Positions 46,093 to 57,090 of a stretch of 64,000 nt of DNA are shown piece after piece. The DNA comes from Gliomastix tumulicola. Its lineage: Eukaryota; Ascomycota; Sordariomycetes; Hypocreales; Bionectriaceae. Position 1 is the stretch's first letter, and every line of letters begins with the position of its first letter. The notes beneath the pieces are model-generated. The model saw nothing but the letters and a program-made list of their open reading frames with translations. It did no database searches and was not told the DNA's origin. The translations under genes were made by a program, and so were the position numbers. The stretch covers positions 1-64,000 of the forward strand of contig BCHX01000006.1 in NCBI GenBank assembly GCA_001599755.1. Direction: 5' to 3'.

Positions 46093-47299
46093 ATGGATCG
46101 CCAAGAGCCTTTGATCCCCCCTGTCCTCCTCACGTCAGAGGTACCGATAACCGAGGATGCCATCCAGACCGTTGCCAAGGGCCGACGCGAGGCTGCTGAC
46201 ATCCTCGCCGGTCGCAGCGACCGTCTCCTGGTCGTCGTAGGCCCGTGTTCCATCCACAATCCGGATGCTGCTCTTGAGTACGCAGCTCGGCTCAAAGCAC
46301 TCTCCGACGACCTGGCCGGCGAGCTGTGCATCGTTCTACGCGCGTACCTTGAGAAGCCCCGGACCAAGGTCGGCTGGAAAGGCCTCATCAATGATCCAGA
46401 TATCGACTCGTCCTTCAACATCAACAAAGGGCTTCGACTTTCACGGCAGCTGTTCGTGGATCTGACCCATAACGGCATGCCTATTGCAACCGAGCTGCTT
46501 GATGTTATCTCCCCGCAGTATCTGGCAGATTGTGTTTCTGTTGGTGCTATTGGTGCCCGGACTTCTGAGTGCCAGCTCCATCGAGAACTCACCTCAGGCC
46601 TGACATTCCCGATTGGGTTTAAGAATGGTACTGATGGGAATGTCAATGTGGCTATTGATGCCATTGGCGCCACCGCTGCCAAGCATCACTTCATCGGTGT
46701 GAGCAAGCAGGGACTAGCCTCTATTATCCATACCAACGGCAACCAGGACGGTTTCGTCATCCTAAGAGGGAGCAATAAAGGGCCCAACTTCGGCAGGGAA
46801 CACGTGGAAAGGGCCAAGAAGTGCCTCCAGGACAATGACCAGAGGCAATCCATCATGATCGACTGCTCGCATGGTATGCAACCACGCTCCACCTAGCTCA
46901 CTGGAATCTTTTGCTAATGAAAAAACTTCAGGGAACTCTCAGAAGGATCATAAGAACCAGCCCCTCGTCGCCAAGGCCGTTGCAGATCAGCTACGCCAGG
47001 GCGAGGATGCGATCAAGGGTGTCATGATCGAATCCAACATCAATGACGGGAATCAGAAGATCCCTGCCGAGGGCCCTGCGCATCTCAAGCACGGTGTGAG
47101 CATCACCGATGCTTGCATCGACCTCGCTTCGACCAGGCTCGTGCTCAAGGAATTGGCAGATGCGGTGCGTGTCCGTCGAGAGGTGAATGGTCGCATTCCA
47201 ATCTCGGTCCCTGAAGACTTGGTGCGCCTCAGCATGCTGCACAAGGAGAAGATTATCATGGAAGGGCCTGTCTTGCAATGCTCCAATGGAGCCATCTAA
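46093..47299 (+). CDS. 3-deoxy-D-arabino-heptulosonate 7-phosphate (DAHP) synthase
   Basis: Proposed exons are 46093-46873 and 46932-47299, giving 382 residues, the normal length of type I fungal enzymes. The enzyme condenses phosphoenolpyruvate and erythrose 4-phosphate as the first step of the shikimate pathway, in the cytosol. Key blocks are LLVVVGPCSIHNP, LRAYLEKPRTKVGWKG (PEP site), GAIGARTSECQLHRE, GFKNGTDGNVNVA, MIDCSHGNSQKDH (metal His, restored by splicing) and VMIESNINDGNQ (metal Glu). The regulatory loop reads ILRGSNKGPNFG, unlike the ILRGGKKG that I recall for yeast Aro4, so feedback behaviour may differ. It is clearly an ARO3/ARO4-type enzyme, but which isozyme is not certain. 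Confidence 0.93.
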
Positions 47300-48267
47300 T
47301 TCTTTGCGCATATTCTTACGCGCGTGTTATTCAATTTGAGAGAAGCCGGGGAGGTAATAAGATGGACAGCTGCAAAACGGTTCAATACCAGAATTTTCAG
47401 ATAGATAAATTTCATATAGGGATTCGTCCAATAATATTAGTCGTTTATACCTCCATAACAAAGCAGGAACCCAGAAAAAATGGCCGACCATTTCGTCTCA
47501 AGTGAAGATGCTTTGTCAAGGGCGTGTGTTCTAGCCCTCCAAGTTTCGTCTGAAAAATGACTTGCCACGCTCACGCCACATTCCGACCAACCGCCGCCCC
47601 GGCTTGAGGGGCTTCACTAGCTTAGTGTTGCCTTCCTAATGGGTGACTCCAAGGATGGGCAGCCCTGGGCTTTTGGATGGAGTGGATATCAATAGTGTGT
47701 TGGGTTCTCGGGATGACCAACATCCCGTCTGGCACATGAAAATTTGCCTCTACTACAATCAAGAGCAGGACAAGCAGCTAACCCGCACAGGCATTACACA
47801 GCTTTACGTACCAAATGTTCCAACCTCGGATATCTACGGGTGGCGTTTCCTGCTCCTTCAGGTCCGAGCTCGCTCGTGTCGCCACGAAATCTTTGCCGGT
47901 AAGAACTAGGCTGGTCTTGGCTTCCAAGCGTTTTCCAAGGTGGAAAAATAAATATCGTTAGGTTCTCGACTACAGACGAGGGATGGGGCTGTCGCAAGCG
48001 ATACCGCATATTCTGTGCCGTGGCTGCGCACTAGGATTTGTGGCGTTCTTGGCCACTATCCTCAGCATCACCTGAAGGATAAGTACAGAGAAGATATATT
48101 GATCAGGCCTGTCCCGGGCTTTCTAGACTGGAAGTGCAAGTCGGATACCTCACTACCTCACTACCTGCATCATACTTCTTCATACTTTATCCTCTCTCCA
48201 TCGTTGGAATCCTATACACAACGCGCGACACCCAAGGCTCCTCCTGCCCCTGGCCCAACCCCTCACC
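47300..48267. other. Intergenic stretch without a supported gene
   Basis: An 88-codon plus frame at 47643-47909 and shorter minus frames lack motifs. A cctcactacctcactacctg tandem repeat occurs near 48149-48168. Confidence 0.6.
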
Positions 48268-49136
48268 ATGTACACCATTCTCCCTGCCCTCATCCCGGAT
48301 GTCGAGAAGATATACGACATCTACTTCAAGGCATTCAAAAATGACAAGATGGGAGAGATCATGGTTGATATCCTGTTCCCCGACGGCACTGACAGTGCGG
48401 AGTTCCGCAAGGCGCATGCTACGGCGACGATTGACTGGTGGCACAAGTGCGATGTGCAGTACACGTATAAGTGCGTGGATACTGAGACGGGCGAGATCGT
48501 CGGCATGGCTCTCGGCGACTGCCTGATCCAGGGGCGCACCGAAGAGGAGCGCACATACAAGTCGGTCCCGTGGCTGCAGGGGGCGCAGAAGGAACGTGCC
48601 GATGCCATCCTCATGCCGTTGCATGAGGCACGAGAGAAGCTGTTCGGGGGCAGACCGCATATCTGTGAGTACACACCGCCCCCCCCTCCCTCTGCCTCTG
48701 CCACTCCGCGCCCCGTCTCATGGATCTTTTGGCAGATGTCCACGTTATTGCAGTCGACCCAAAGCACCAGGGACGCGGCGCAGGCGCTGCTTGGTGCCAG
48801 TGGGGAATGCAGTTCGCCGACAGCGTGGGCTTGCCGCTGTACTTCGAGGCCTCCCCCTCGACCTACAAGCTGTACGAGAGGATGGGCTACGAGACCCTAA
48901 GCGAGAAGATTGTCCACAGTGCTGAGCTGATGGGTCTTTCGACGCCGATCGAGGTGCCATTGATGGTCAAGATGCCGGCCGCTGCTGGGAAGCTGACCTT
49001 CCGACAATGGAGCGCGGAAGGGTATCCGTCCTTTGCAAAGGTCCGGAGCCCTCCAGTTCTGCTGCCAACCCTTGGCGTCAAGGAAGCCAAAACCGAGGTG
49101 GTGGAGCTTGTGGAGGTCAACGGGACCGAGGTTTGA
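48268..49136 (+). CDS. GNAT-family N-acetyltransferase
   Basis: Proposed exons are 48268-48664 and 48736-49136, giving 265 residues. No signal peptide is present. The acetyl-CoA binding core sits just after the intron: YVHVIAVDPKHQGRGAGAAW contains the Q-x-x-G-x-G/A loop, and YFEASPSTYKLYERMGYE is the final strand-helix typical of GNAT proteins, with the conserved Tyr. The N-terminal half (VEKIYDIYFKAFKNDKMG) matches the usual PTE..A.F start of small fungal GNAT enzymes. The substrate amine is unknown. The splice joins I-Y-V across the junction and is supported by a GTGAGT donor and ttggcag acceptor. Confidence 0.88.
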
Positions 49137-49767
49137 GGAGGGGGCTTGGCTCGCTCCGGTGAGGCGTCTCTTGTACGTTTGATAGTGGTAGCATAAGTCA
49201 ACTGAGCTTCCTTTGCAGTAGTTGCTGTTCGGGATGCCTGTGCCGCAAAGCTGGGCATGTAATCTTGCGTGCCATAGAAAGACGTGCCCACGCGACCACA
49301 GGGACCAAGCCTGACAATGTAACCCAGTCCTGTAGTTTGCGTGAGTCAACAAGACCAGACGACCGTGCCCTAACTGACAATAACACGTGAGGAGGCCTAC
49401 GCTAGCGTCGACAAAAAGACCGTCTTGCCAATACAGGGATAGCCTCACCGCGATGGCTCAAATTGCAGAACGCCACAAAGAGGCGAGACCTCGTATCCTG
49501 CGCAGATGGAGGTGGTGCAGGCACGCCAAGCCGTTTTATCTGATCAATCAGATAATAATCCCTCATCACAGGGGTCCTGGGTCCAACGGCTTAAGTGGAT
49601 GCCGCATCAGGCCATCCCGATCTCGGGCAACTCGGGATTTTCACAGCTGGAATCCCTCGGACCCGAGCTGTCGGCATTTTCACCAAACACATGAATAAAC
49701 GAAGCGGTCGAGCATCGTCTCCGTGGCCAAGGTGATACCGGTATTGGACCTATCTCCGGTTTTGAAG
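49137..49767. other. Intergenic stretch without a supported gene
   Basis: Overlapping frames on both strands show no motif. The plus-strand frame of the flavoprotein gene is open back to 49723, but only via a GTG codon. Confidence 0.6.
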
Positions 49768-51181
49768 ATGGCACTCATTTATTTGAAGAAGGGAGTCTTG
49801 TTCTTGAAGGTCGTTGGATTCACATTGGGCTTCTTGGTCTCTATGATCAAGAGGAGCATTGTGACCAGGCCGTTGAAGAGCAGTCAAATTCTGCCGAAAA
49901 AGAGCAATGAAGAAGGCGGTGTTCGTCACGTCGTCATCGTCGGCGCCTCTTTCGCCGGATATCATGCTGCCCGACTGATTGCAGCATCAATCCCCGTCGA
50001 CGGAAGTTGGAAGATCATCATCATCGAGCCGAATTTCCACTACCAGTTTACGTGGACCATACCTCGCTTTTGTGTTGTTGAGGGTCACGAGGACAAGACA
50101 TTCATCCCGTACGGCCCCTACATCCCACAACGGGCTCAAGGCATTGTACGATGGGTACACGATCGTGTCTCGACGATAGGACACGGCGGCGTCGTCATGC
50201 AGGGCTCCGGGGAACAAATCCCTTATGACTTTCTTGTCATAGCGACAGGAGCTGGTGTTGGGCTCCAACTTCCGTCTCGCGTTGGGGCGACTCGCAAAAC
50301 CGAGGGGGTTCGGCATTTCAAGAAGATGCAGCAGCAGATAAAAGAAGCCGGGACAATCGTCGTCATCGGTGGCGGAGCCGCAGGTGTAGAACTGGCGGGT
50401 GATGCGAAGAGCTTGTACCCGGAGAAGCACGTGGTTCTCGTCCATTCCCGCTCAGCAGTGATGCATCGATTCGGACCCGAGTTGCAAGCCACAGCTCTTA
50501 GAGGCCTGCTTGACCTCCAAGTCGAGGTCATCCTTGGTGATCGTGCTGTTCTCGACGGGCAGGAGACTGGTGTCCTGACATTGGTGTCTGGCAGGCGGAT
50601 TACACATGATCTTCTTGTGAGTTTTTTCATGGGCTGACATCCGATCCGTTGCCATTTATTGACAGGCATGTAGATCAACTGCGGCGGGCAGAAGCCGTCC
50701 TCCGACATTCTCCGCGCAATCGCCCCAGCCTCCATTTCTGAGACTGGCCACATTCGCGTGAAGTCGTCGCTTCAGATCAATGACCCGGCGCTCCCAAACA
50801 TATACGCTTGTGGAGATGTCATCGAAGCTCCAGTGTCCAATCCAAACGCTAGATCAGCCATGAGACAGGCGCAGTTTGTTGCAGACAACATTGTTCTCGC
50901 ACTTCAAGGTCGAGAGCCAAGTCATGTGTATAAGCCCGAGTGGGCGGAAGCAGGCATCACACTGACGCTCGGAATGGTGAGTACCAGACATGATTCCCTA
51001 GTCATTAGTCCAAAGGTTGCTGATTTTCCCACAGACTAAATCCGTGTTCAACTTGTCCGACGGTCGTACCGAACTGCTATTCCATTCAAATGAGAAGGAC
51101 GTTGCGTTGATGAGTCAACGCGTTTGGACACATATGGGTGCCACGCCCTATGAAGACAACACTCCGGAAGAGAACCTCTGA
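49768..51181 (+). CDS. AIF/FSP1-like FAD-dependent oxidoreductase
   Basis: Proposed exons are 49768-50616, 50674-50976 and 51035-51181, giving 432 residues. The first 35 residues contain a hydrophobic anchor (GVLFLKVVGFTLGFLVSMI). Two Rossmann motifs follow: VVIVGASFAGYHAARL for FAD (the GASFAG form seen in AMID/AIFM2 proteins) and IVVIGGGAAGVELAGD for NAD(P)H. IYACGDVIEAP is the second FAD motif. Type II NADH dehydrogenases and FSP1-like quinone reductases share this plan. The first methionine (49768) was chosen over the GTG at 49723. The protein probably reduces a membrane quinone at a mitochondrial or other membrane, but location and acceptor are inference. Confidence 0.9.
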
Positions 51182-51955
51182 GTCGCCGCGGCACGAATGA
51201 GTCATACTCCAAGGTGTCGGGGAGGGCGGCCAGGTCTTTTGTGAGGGTCACATATATTGGAACCTTGGCTATACAAACATTGTAACTAGACTCTGATTAA
51301 AAGGATAATATCTTCTCTCATGAGGTCCATCCAATGAAATCTGGGAAAGAGCCTTCCTTAAAAGTGACTTGTCGTGTCATATTTAGCCACTATTAATCGT
51401 GGCAACAGATCTTTTTTGACACGCCGTTCATACAACACTGCACTCTACATGTAGTCTGCCCGATCTATCAATCCGAGATGTAATAATATCACGCAAAACG
51501 ATGAAGAACACATACGAGTAATTCACATAGGCGGGCGAGTGCAGGCTGCAGTCGCTAACTGGTAAAGCAAAAGATGAATTGAGGCTTCCAAAGAATCAAG
51601 AAGCCCGCATACTCATCCATCATAGTCAGCTACAAAGTGATCTCGACGTCTCATTAGGTCATGTCATCACCCTGGACCAGCTTACTCGAGTGTAGCTGTC
51701 CTACAGTATCACAGTTGTGTCGGCTAATCCAACTACCGCGCGGCGTTTCCTTCCCCCGCTAGCGGCAATGATAACCGCCGAGGTCCTCCACTGCCTCCAC
51801 CAGCAACATGACTTACAGGCTGGGCATGCGTCTGTTCGTGCGGGGAGGCAGCAGAAGAGTACAGTGCATATGATCTGTCCATCTCCGTGAGCTTTCTTCC
51901 TCCTACATTTATCCAGACTTGAACCCCCGCGTCTGCTTGCCACCAACTCGCCGCA
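51182..51955. other. Intergenic stretch, promoter of the dehydrogenase gene
   Basis: A 160-codon minus frame at 51701-52183 overlaps the dehydrogenase antisense and is a shadow. No other coding signal was seen. Confidence 0.6.
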
Positions 51956-53199
51956 ATGTCTCCTACCGCGCTCCCATCTAGCAAGACCTACAGCATCGCG
52001 TCCATCCCCGCCGATGGAATTGGCCCGGAGGTCGTAGAAGCTGGCATCGAGGTCCTCAAAGCGCTGGCCGAGTCCCTGGATACCTTCAAGCTTGAGTTCA
52101 CTCACTACGATTGGAGCTCCGACACGTACAAGAAGACGGGCAAATACATCCCCGATGGCGGTCTGGAGAGCCTGAAGAAGCACGACGCCATTCTCTTTGG
52201 GGCCGTGGGTGCACCAGGTACGACACCCCCCCTGACGTTCTTCATTATGATAGCAGAGTATACTTACCCATCGTGCCGCCAGACGTCCCCGACCACATCT
52301 CCCTCTGGGGACTCCGCCTGGCCATCTGCCAACCGTTCCAGCAGTACGCCAATGTCCGACCGACTCGAGTTCTCAGGGGTACACAGTCTCCTCTTCGGAA
52401 CTGCAAGCCCGGCGACTTGGACTGGGTTATCATCCGCGAGAACAGTGAGGGAGAATACGCCGGCCAGGGCGGCAGGTCTCACCGCGGACATCCATGGGAG
52501 GTTGCAACTGAGCTCGCCATCTTTTCTCGCCACGGCGTCACACGGCTCATGCGCTTCGCGTTTGAGACAGCCCAATCTCGCCCGCGGAAGTTGCTCACAG
52601 TTGTGACGAAGAGCAATGCGCAGCGCAACGGCATGGTCTTGTGGGATGAGGTTGCCGCAGAGGTCGCAAAGGACTTTCCCGACGTGACAGTCGACAAGAT
52701 GCTTGTCGATGCGATGACAACCAGGATGGTCCTTAAGCCTGAGTCCATTGACACTATTGTTGCCAGCAATCTGGTGAGTATCAAGCAAGATGACCTTGGA
52801 CACGCCACATGAAGAATTCAGAATTACTCACTGACTTGCCTGTAGCACGCTGATATCCTGTCTGATCTCGCCGCGGCTCTTGCAGGGTCCATAGGGATCG
52901 CGCCGACATCCAACCTTGACCCCACGCGGCAGAATCCTTCCATGTTTGAACCGATTCATGGCTCAGCCTTTGACATCACGGGCAAAGGTGTCGCCAACCC
53001 AGTGGCAACCTTCTGGACCGCTGCGGAGATGCTGGCTTGGCTGGGCGAAGCCGAGGCCTCAAAGCACCTGATGGAATCCGTAGAGAAAGTGTGTGAGTCT
53101 GGAGTCTTGACGGGGGATCTTGGTGGCCAAGCGACAACCAAGGAAGTGACAGCTGCTGTCGTCGCAGAGCTCCGTAGACAGCACACCAAGACTTCCTGA
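51956..53199 (+). CDS. Tartrate dehydrogenase/D-malate dehydrogenase-type beta-decarboxylating dehydrogenase
   Basis: Proposed exons are 51956-52217, 52283-52773 and 52846-53199, giving 368 residues. Isopropylmalate/isocitrate family marks are IPADGIGPEVVEAGIEVL, WVIIRENSEGEYAGQGG, VTKSNAQRNGMVLWDEV (catalytic Lys), DAMTTRMVLKPESIDTIVASN and HADILSDLAAALAGSIG with the metal Asp residues, then MFEPIHGSAFDITGKGVANP. The combination ENSEGEYAG and APTSNLDP fits tartrate/D-malate dehydrogenases rather than leucine-pathway isopropylmalate dehydrogenase. The enzyme uses NAD+ with Mg or Mn and oxidises, then decarboxylates, a 2-hydroxy dicarboxylic acid in the cytosol or mitochondrion. Substrate choice between tartrate and malate is unresolved. 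Confidence 0.92.
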
Positions 53200-54324
53200 G
53201 TCGGCAATTTGAACGGCTGGTAACATTAGCGACATACGGACTCCCGGCACGTCTGCAAGCCGATAAGGATCCTGCGTGAATATCTGCTTGTCGACGGAGG
53301 ATATAGAGGGACATCTACAACATCTAGACCAGGACAGGCACGAGGCCCAAATTCGAAACAATTCCACTCGTGGATTTTGCACGCCCATGATGGCCCACAC
53401 CAATAAGCCAAGCGCCCAGAGAAAGCGAGTGCAGGAGCACGGAGGAAATGCAATCTGGGCTTGAAACCAACAGGGGAAGAAACAATGCTGCACAGTCCAC
53501 TGCTAGCGCGCACAAAGTGAACCACCCCTGCATAGCGCCCCAGTCGCCTCACGCTGCATGAGGTCGTTTGCCGAGGCGATGTTCCGACCCCAGAAAACAG
53601 CATGAAACACGCGAGGACCCCATCTTGTCCTGCCATCCACATCAGTTCGGGGTCAGCTGGCTTCTGGTAGATATTATATCATGCCTCCTGGCAGGATCAT
53701 CAAGGTAAGACTGCAGTCAGTGTCTGCTCAAGGACCAGACCAGAAACTCTTCCACGAATGAGCTTACACATGCTGTCGCAGGAGTGGATATCCTGAGACC
53801 GATTCTTCCGTACGTGACGGGCGCTCGGCCGGCGTGAACGTGCCATCACCCTTGGAGATATCCATGTAGCATTTTGAGCTGAAGGCCTAGACTCGGAAGA
53901 ACACCCCCAGCTCATCTACCACGAGGGTGAAGGGGGATTTCCCCACGATAGCTGTGATAAGCCAAGGGTTTGCGGCGCCTCAGCAGATTGGTGGAAGAAT
54001 GGAGGCCAAGTGCATGCCATTTCCTAATCGGTGCTTCCTCCTTGCCTCCCACATTGGGAGACACCCCAGTATAGCCAATTTTTTGACGGGTCCATACCAT
54101 GAGCACCGGGGCGAGACGTGGGAAGAACGGCACTGACGGCACGGAGACGCAGCATTTCAGTTTGCTGTCCGTCTGCCTACCTAACAAGATATGATGCTCG
54201 ACAAAGGAGCTACATAAAGTAACAGCTCGCCGCAGATCTTACCTGTATTTGCATCGCCCATCATTGCGGTTTAGGAGACATCAAAGCAATATCCCTTCTT
54301 TCTCGTTCTGCTACCACGTTGACC
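53200..54324. other. Intergenic stretch without a supported gene
   Basis: Frames of up to 138 codons on minus (53226-53642) are Cys- and Arg-rich with no motif. The right end is the promoter of the pectate lyase gene. Confidence 0.6.
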
Positions 54325-55511
54325 ATGCGGTGCCTCTCTCTGCTTGCCCTGAGCTCGGTGGCCTTGGGGTGCCTGAACGCCGACACAAACAGCTGTGCCA
54401 GCTTCATCAAGTCCCAATCTGCTACGGCCTCGGCGTTCTGCGCAACCTTCACTCAAAGCACAGTGACGGCCACTACCGGTCTGCCCTCATGGGCATCCAA
54501 CTGCTCGAGCAAGCCGAGCATGATCTCGGCTGAATGCTCGTGCTACTACACTGGCGGGGGGAGTAACCCACCTCCGGCAACCACCACAACGACCCAGGGC
54601 GGCGGCGGTGGTGGTGGCGGTGGCGGTGCCACGCCTACTGGCCTAACGACTACTCTTCCAGCCTCGTCTGGGGCTGTCTCGAGCCCTGCACCCATTGTTG
54701 TTAGTGGATCTTTCGACGGAGGCATGAAGAAATACGATCGCAGCAGTAAGAACATGACGATTCCCTCTCTCTCTCTCTCTCCATCATGTATCATCTTCTA
54801 ACCGTGTAACTCTAGCCAAGGTCTGCCAGGGCCAGACGGAGACAGGCGAGGCGGACACCATTTTCATTCTCGAGAATGGCGCTACGCTCTCCAATGTCAT
54901 CATCGGCCCCAACCAGGCTGAAGGTGTTCACTGCCGAGGAACATGGTAAGCGATATCTTGGGTTCTCCAGTTATTCATTGACACTGCAGAGGCTCATAAA
55001 TTCATAGCACCCTGAACAATGTTTGGTGGGCTGAAGTCTGCGAGGATGCCCTGTAAGTCTCATTGCGTCTCTACACTGGACCTTCGCAGTGGTAGCTGAC
55101 AAATCACGATACAGGACTCTCAAGCAGCCCAGCGGTACTTCCTACATCAACGGAGGTGGTGCCTTCAACGCAGACGACAAGATCATTCAGTTCAACGGAC
55201 GCGGCACAGTCCAGATCAAGAACTTCTACTCCAAGAACTACGGCAAAGTCGCCAGAAGCTGTGGTAACTGTTCAAACAACGGTGGTCCTCGCAACATTGT
55301 TATCGACAACGTCGTTGCCGTTGACGGTGGCACTCTGTGTGGTATCAACACCAACTATGGCGACACTTGTACCATCAGCAACTCCTGCCAAAATGCCGGC
55401 AAGACTTGCGAGCGTTACAAGGGTGTTAACGGTAGTGGCGAGCCGGAGAAGATTGGGACTGGCCCTGACGGGACCTACTGCAAGGTTACCAACCATAGAA
55501 CCAACTGCTAA
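54325..55511 (+). CDS. Secreted pectate lyase, polysaccharide lyase family 3, with N-terminal Cys-rich module
   Basis: Proposed exons are 54325-54745, 54816-54945, 55008-55052 and 55115-55511, giving 330 residues. MRCLSLLALSSVALGCLNA is a signal peptide. Residues about 22-75 form a Cys-rich module (SCASFIK..SAFCATFTQSTV..WASNCSS..SAECSCYY). A linker follows with Thr/Pro and a run of ten Gly. The PL3 catalytic part runs from GSFDGGMKKYDRS through GVHCRGTCTLNNVWWAEVCE, ALTLKQPSG and GAFNADDKIIQFNG to CNHRTNC-like Cys-rich ends. Most PL3 enzymes lack the extra module and linker. The enzyme cleaves polygalacturonate by calcium-dependent beta-elimination outside the cell. The second intron lies within Cys codon TG/C. 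Confidence 0.92.
54768..54783. repeat. (CT)n repeat in a pectate lyase intron
   Basis: A run of about eight ct units lies in the first intron (54746-54815). Confidence 0.8.
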
Positions 55512-55992
55512 GAGTTCTCGGGTTCTGGGAAGTATCAAAGTGCGGAGCTCTGGCGAGCCGGAAGTATATCCACTTCTCTATCTACTACAAGTCCGAACAT
55601 CAAATATTGACATCAATTTGTTTGAATCACCTGAAGTAGGATGTTGGTGCGCTTTTACTGTGTAGAGATTCTAGCCATACGTGAGATTGTATGATCCAGC
55701 CATTGAATCTATGACAAGCTCACTCAAGCCCGCCAAGAGTTACAAACGCAGAGATATGTTACATCCGGGCTTTGTATCGCCAGAAGATTCGCCGATGCCC
55801 GTCACTGCTTGGGCCTGAATGCGTCTTCCGTGGCTGGTTTTGGTCACTGAAACCGCCGATCCTGGCGCGATACCACCTTATTTATTCTCCCCGCACTCGG
55901 GCACTGTAGTATCTCCAGCACCATAAGAAGAAGGCCTCACCCTTCTTGGGAAAAGAGTCCGAAATGCGCTTACCTGCATCCAAGCCAGCAAA
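55512..55992. other. Short intergenic stretch
   Basis: Nothing was recognised apart from the pectate lyase 3' region and the GH16 promoter. Confidence 0.6.
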
Positions 55993-56848
55993 ATGCCTTC
56001 CATCGCGAGCCTTCAGAGTGCCTTGTGTGCTTTGGCCTTCAGCATCCACGTTGATTGCCAAACTACGGCCATTCCATCGGACTCTTTTTCCAACTTCGAC
56101 GCGTACTGGAACCAGCTTTACCCTTGGGGTTCCGATCACAATGGCGGCGCTCGAATGTCGTCGGGTCAAGTCTCCGTCTCTGACGGATACCTCGTCATTA
56201 CCGCTGACCCAGCTTCTGGCGAGCCTCCCGCAGAACATGGTGGGAATCAAATCCCTATCAACTACCTTTCGGGGGCAATCCATGCCCAAAACACCTTCAC
56301 CGTCACATCGGGTGGTGGATTCGACTTCAGTGCGGACTTCCTGGCCCCAGTTGATCGAGGCACTTGGCCTGCGTTCTGGGTTACGGGCGCCAATAGTTGG
56401 CCCCCCGAGATCGACATTGCAGAATGGAAGGGCACCGGCGACATTTCTTTCAATACCTTCAATACCTCCAGTGAGGTAACTGCGCTCGACATTTCCTACA
56501 CCGCACCCGGCGATTGGCACACAGTGCTAGCCGAGGTCCGGGATGTCAATGGCGTTGATGTCAGCGTCGACTTTTATCTGGACGGTTCGTTTGTTGCCCG
56601 CCAGGGTGGCTCGAATTATATCGGTGCTCCTCTTTGGCTGTAAGCTATTTCTTCAGGTCATTGAATGCATTGTCCATCAGAATTAATAGATATAGGATCG
56701 TCAACCTTCAGATGGAAGGTTCATCCGGCTCTCCTGGACCGACAACAGGTAAGTCTGAGCGACCTTGGACATTAAGCGTGTGATACTGACAGTCTTAGCA
56801 ACCACATATTCCGTTCGCAATGTCGTGGTAGTGGACAGGAATCCCTGA
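55993..56848 (+). CDS. Secreted GH16 family glucanase-like enzyme
   Basis: Proposed exons are 55993-56639, 56696-56748 and 56799-56848, giving 249 residues. A signal peptide precedes the jelly-roll fold. The catalytic signature ExDxxE is intact in WPPEIDIAEWKG, with GTWPAFWVTGANSW before it and DWHTVLAEV and VDFYLDGSFVARQ after it. The last exon ends in TYSVRNVVVVDRNP, the usual final strand. GH16 enzymes hydrolyse or transfer beta-1,3(4)-glucans, galactans or related polymers. EIDIAE lacks the extra residue of the ExDxxxE form, which points towards lichenase/transglycosylase-like rather than laminarinase-like active sites, but the substrate is not assigned. It follows the pectate lyase gene in the same direction. 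Confidence 0.9.
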
Positions 56849-57090
56849 ATCAGAACTTACCCTCACTGACAAGTCTTCACGTTTTCCGTATGGGTTTGCA
56901 TGCGTATGGTGCCGCTTTCGCAATGCATCTATAGCCACTGATGGTCGGCATAGCGTCGGGTCGACACAGGGAGCCAGCGTGGTAGAACGTAATTTGATTC
57001 GGTATTCTATTGGTAACGCACAAAATCTATGGTTTATATTTTCAGTCTGCTTTGTACCCAGCTTCAACAAGAAGCGAATAACGAGCCAGT

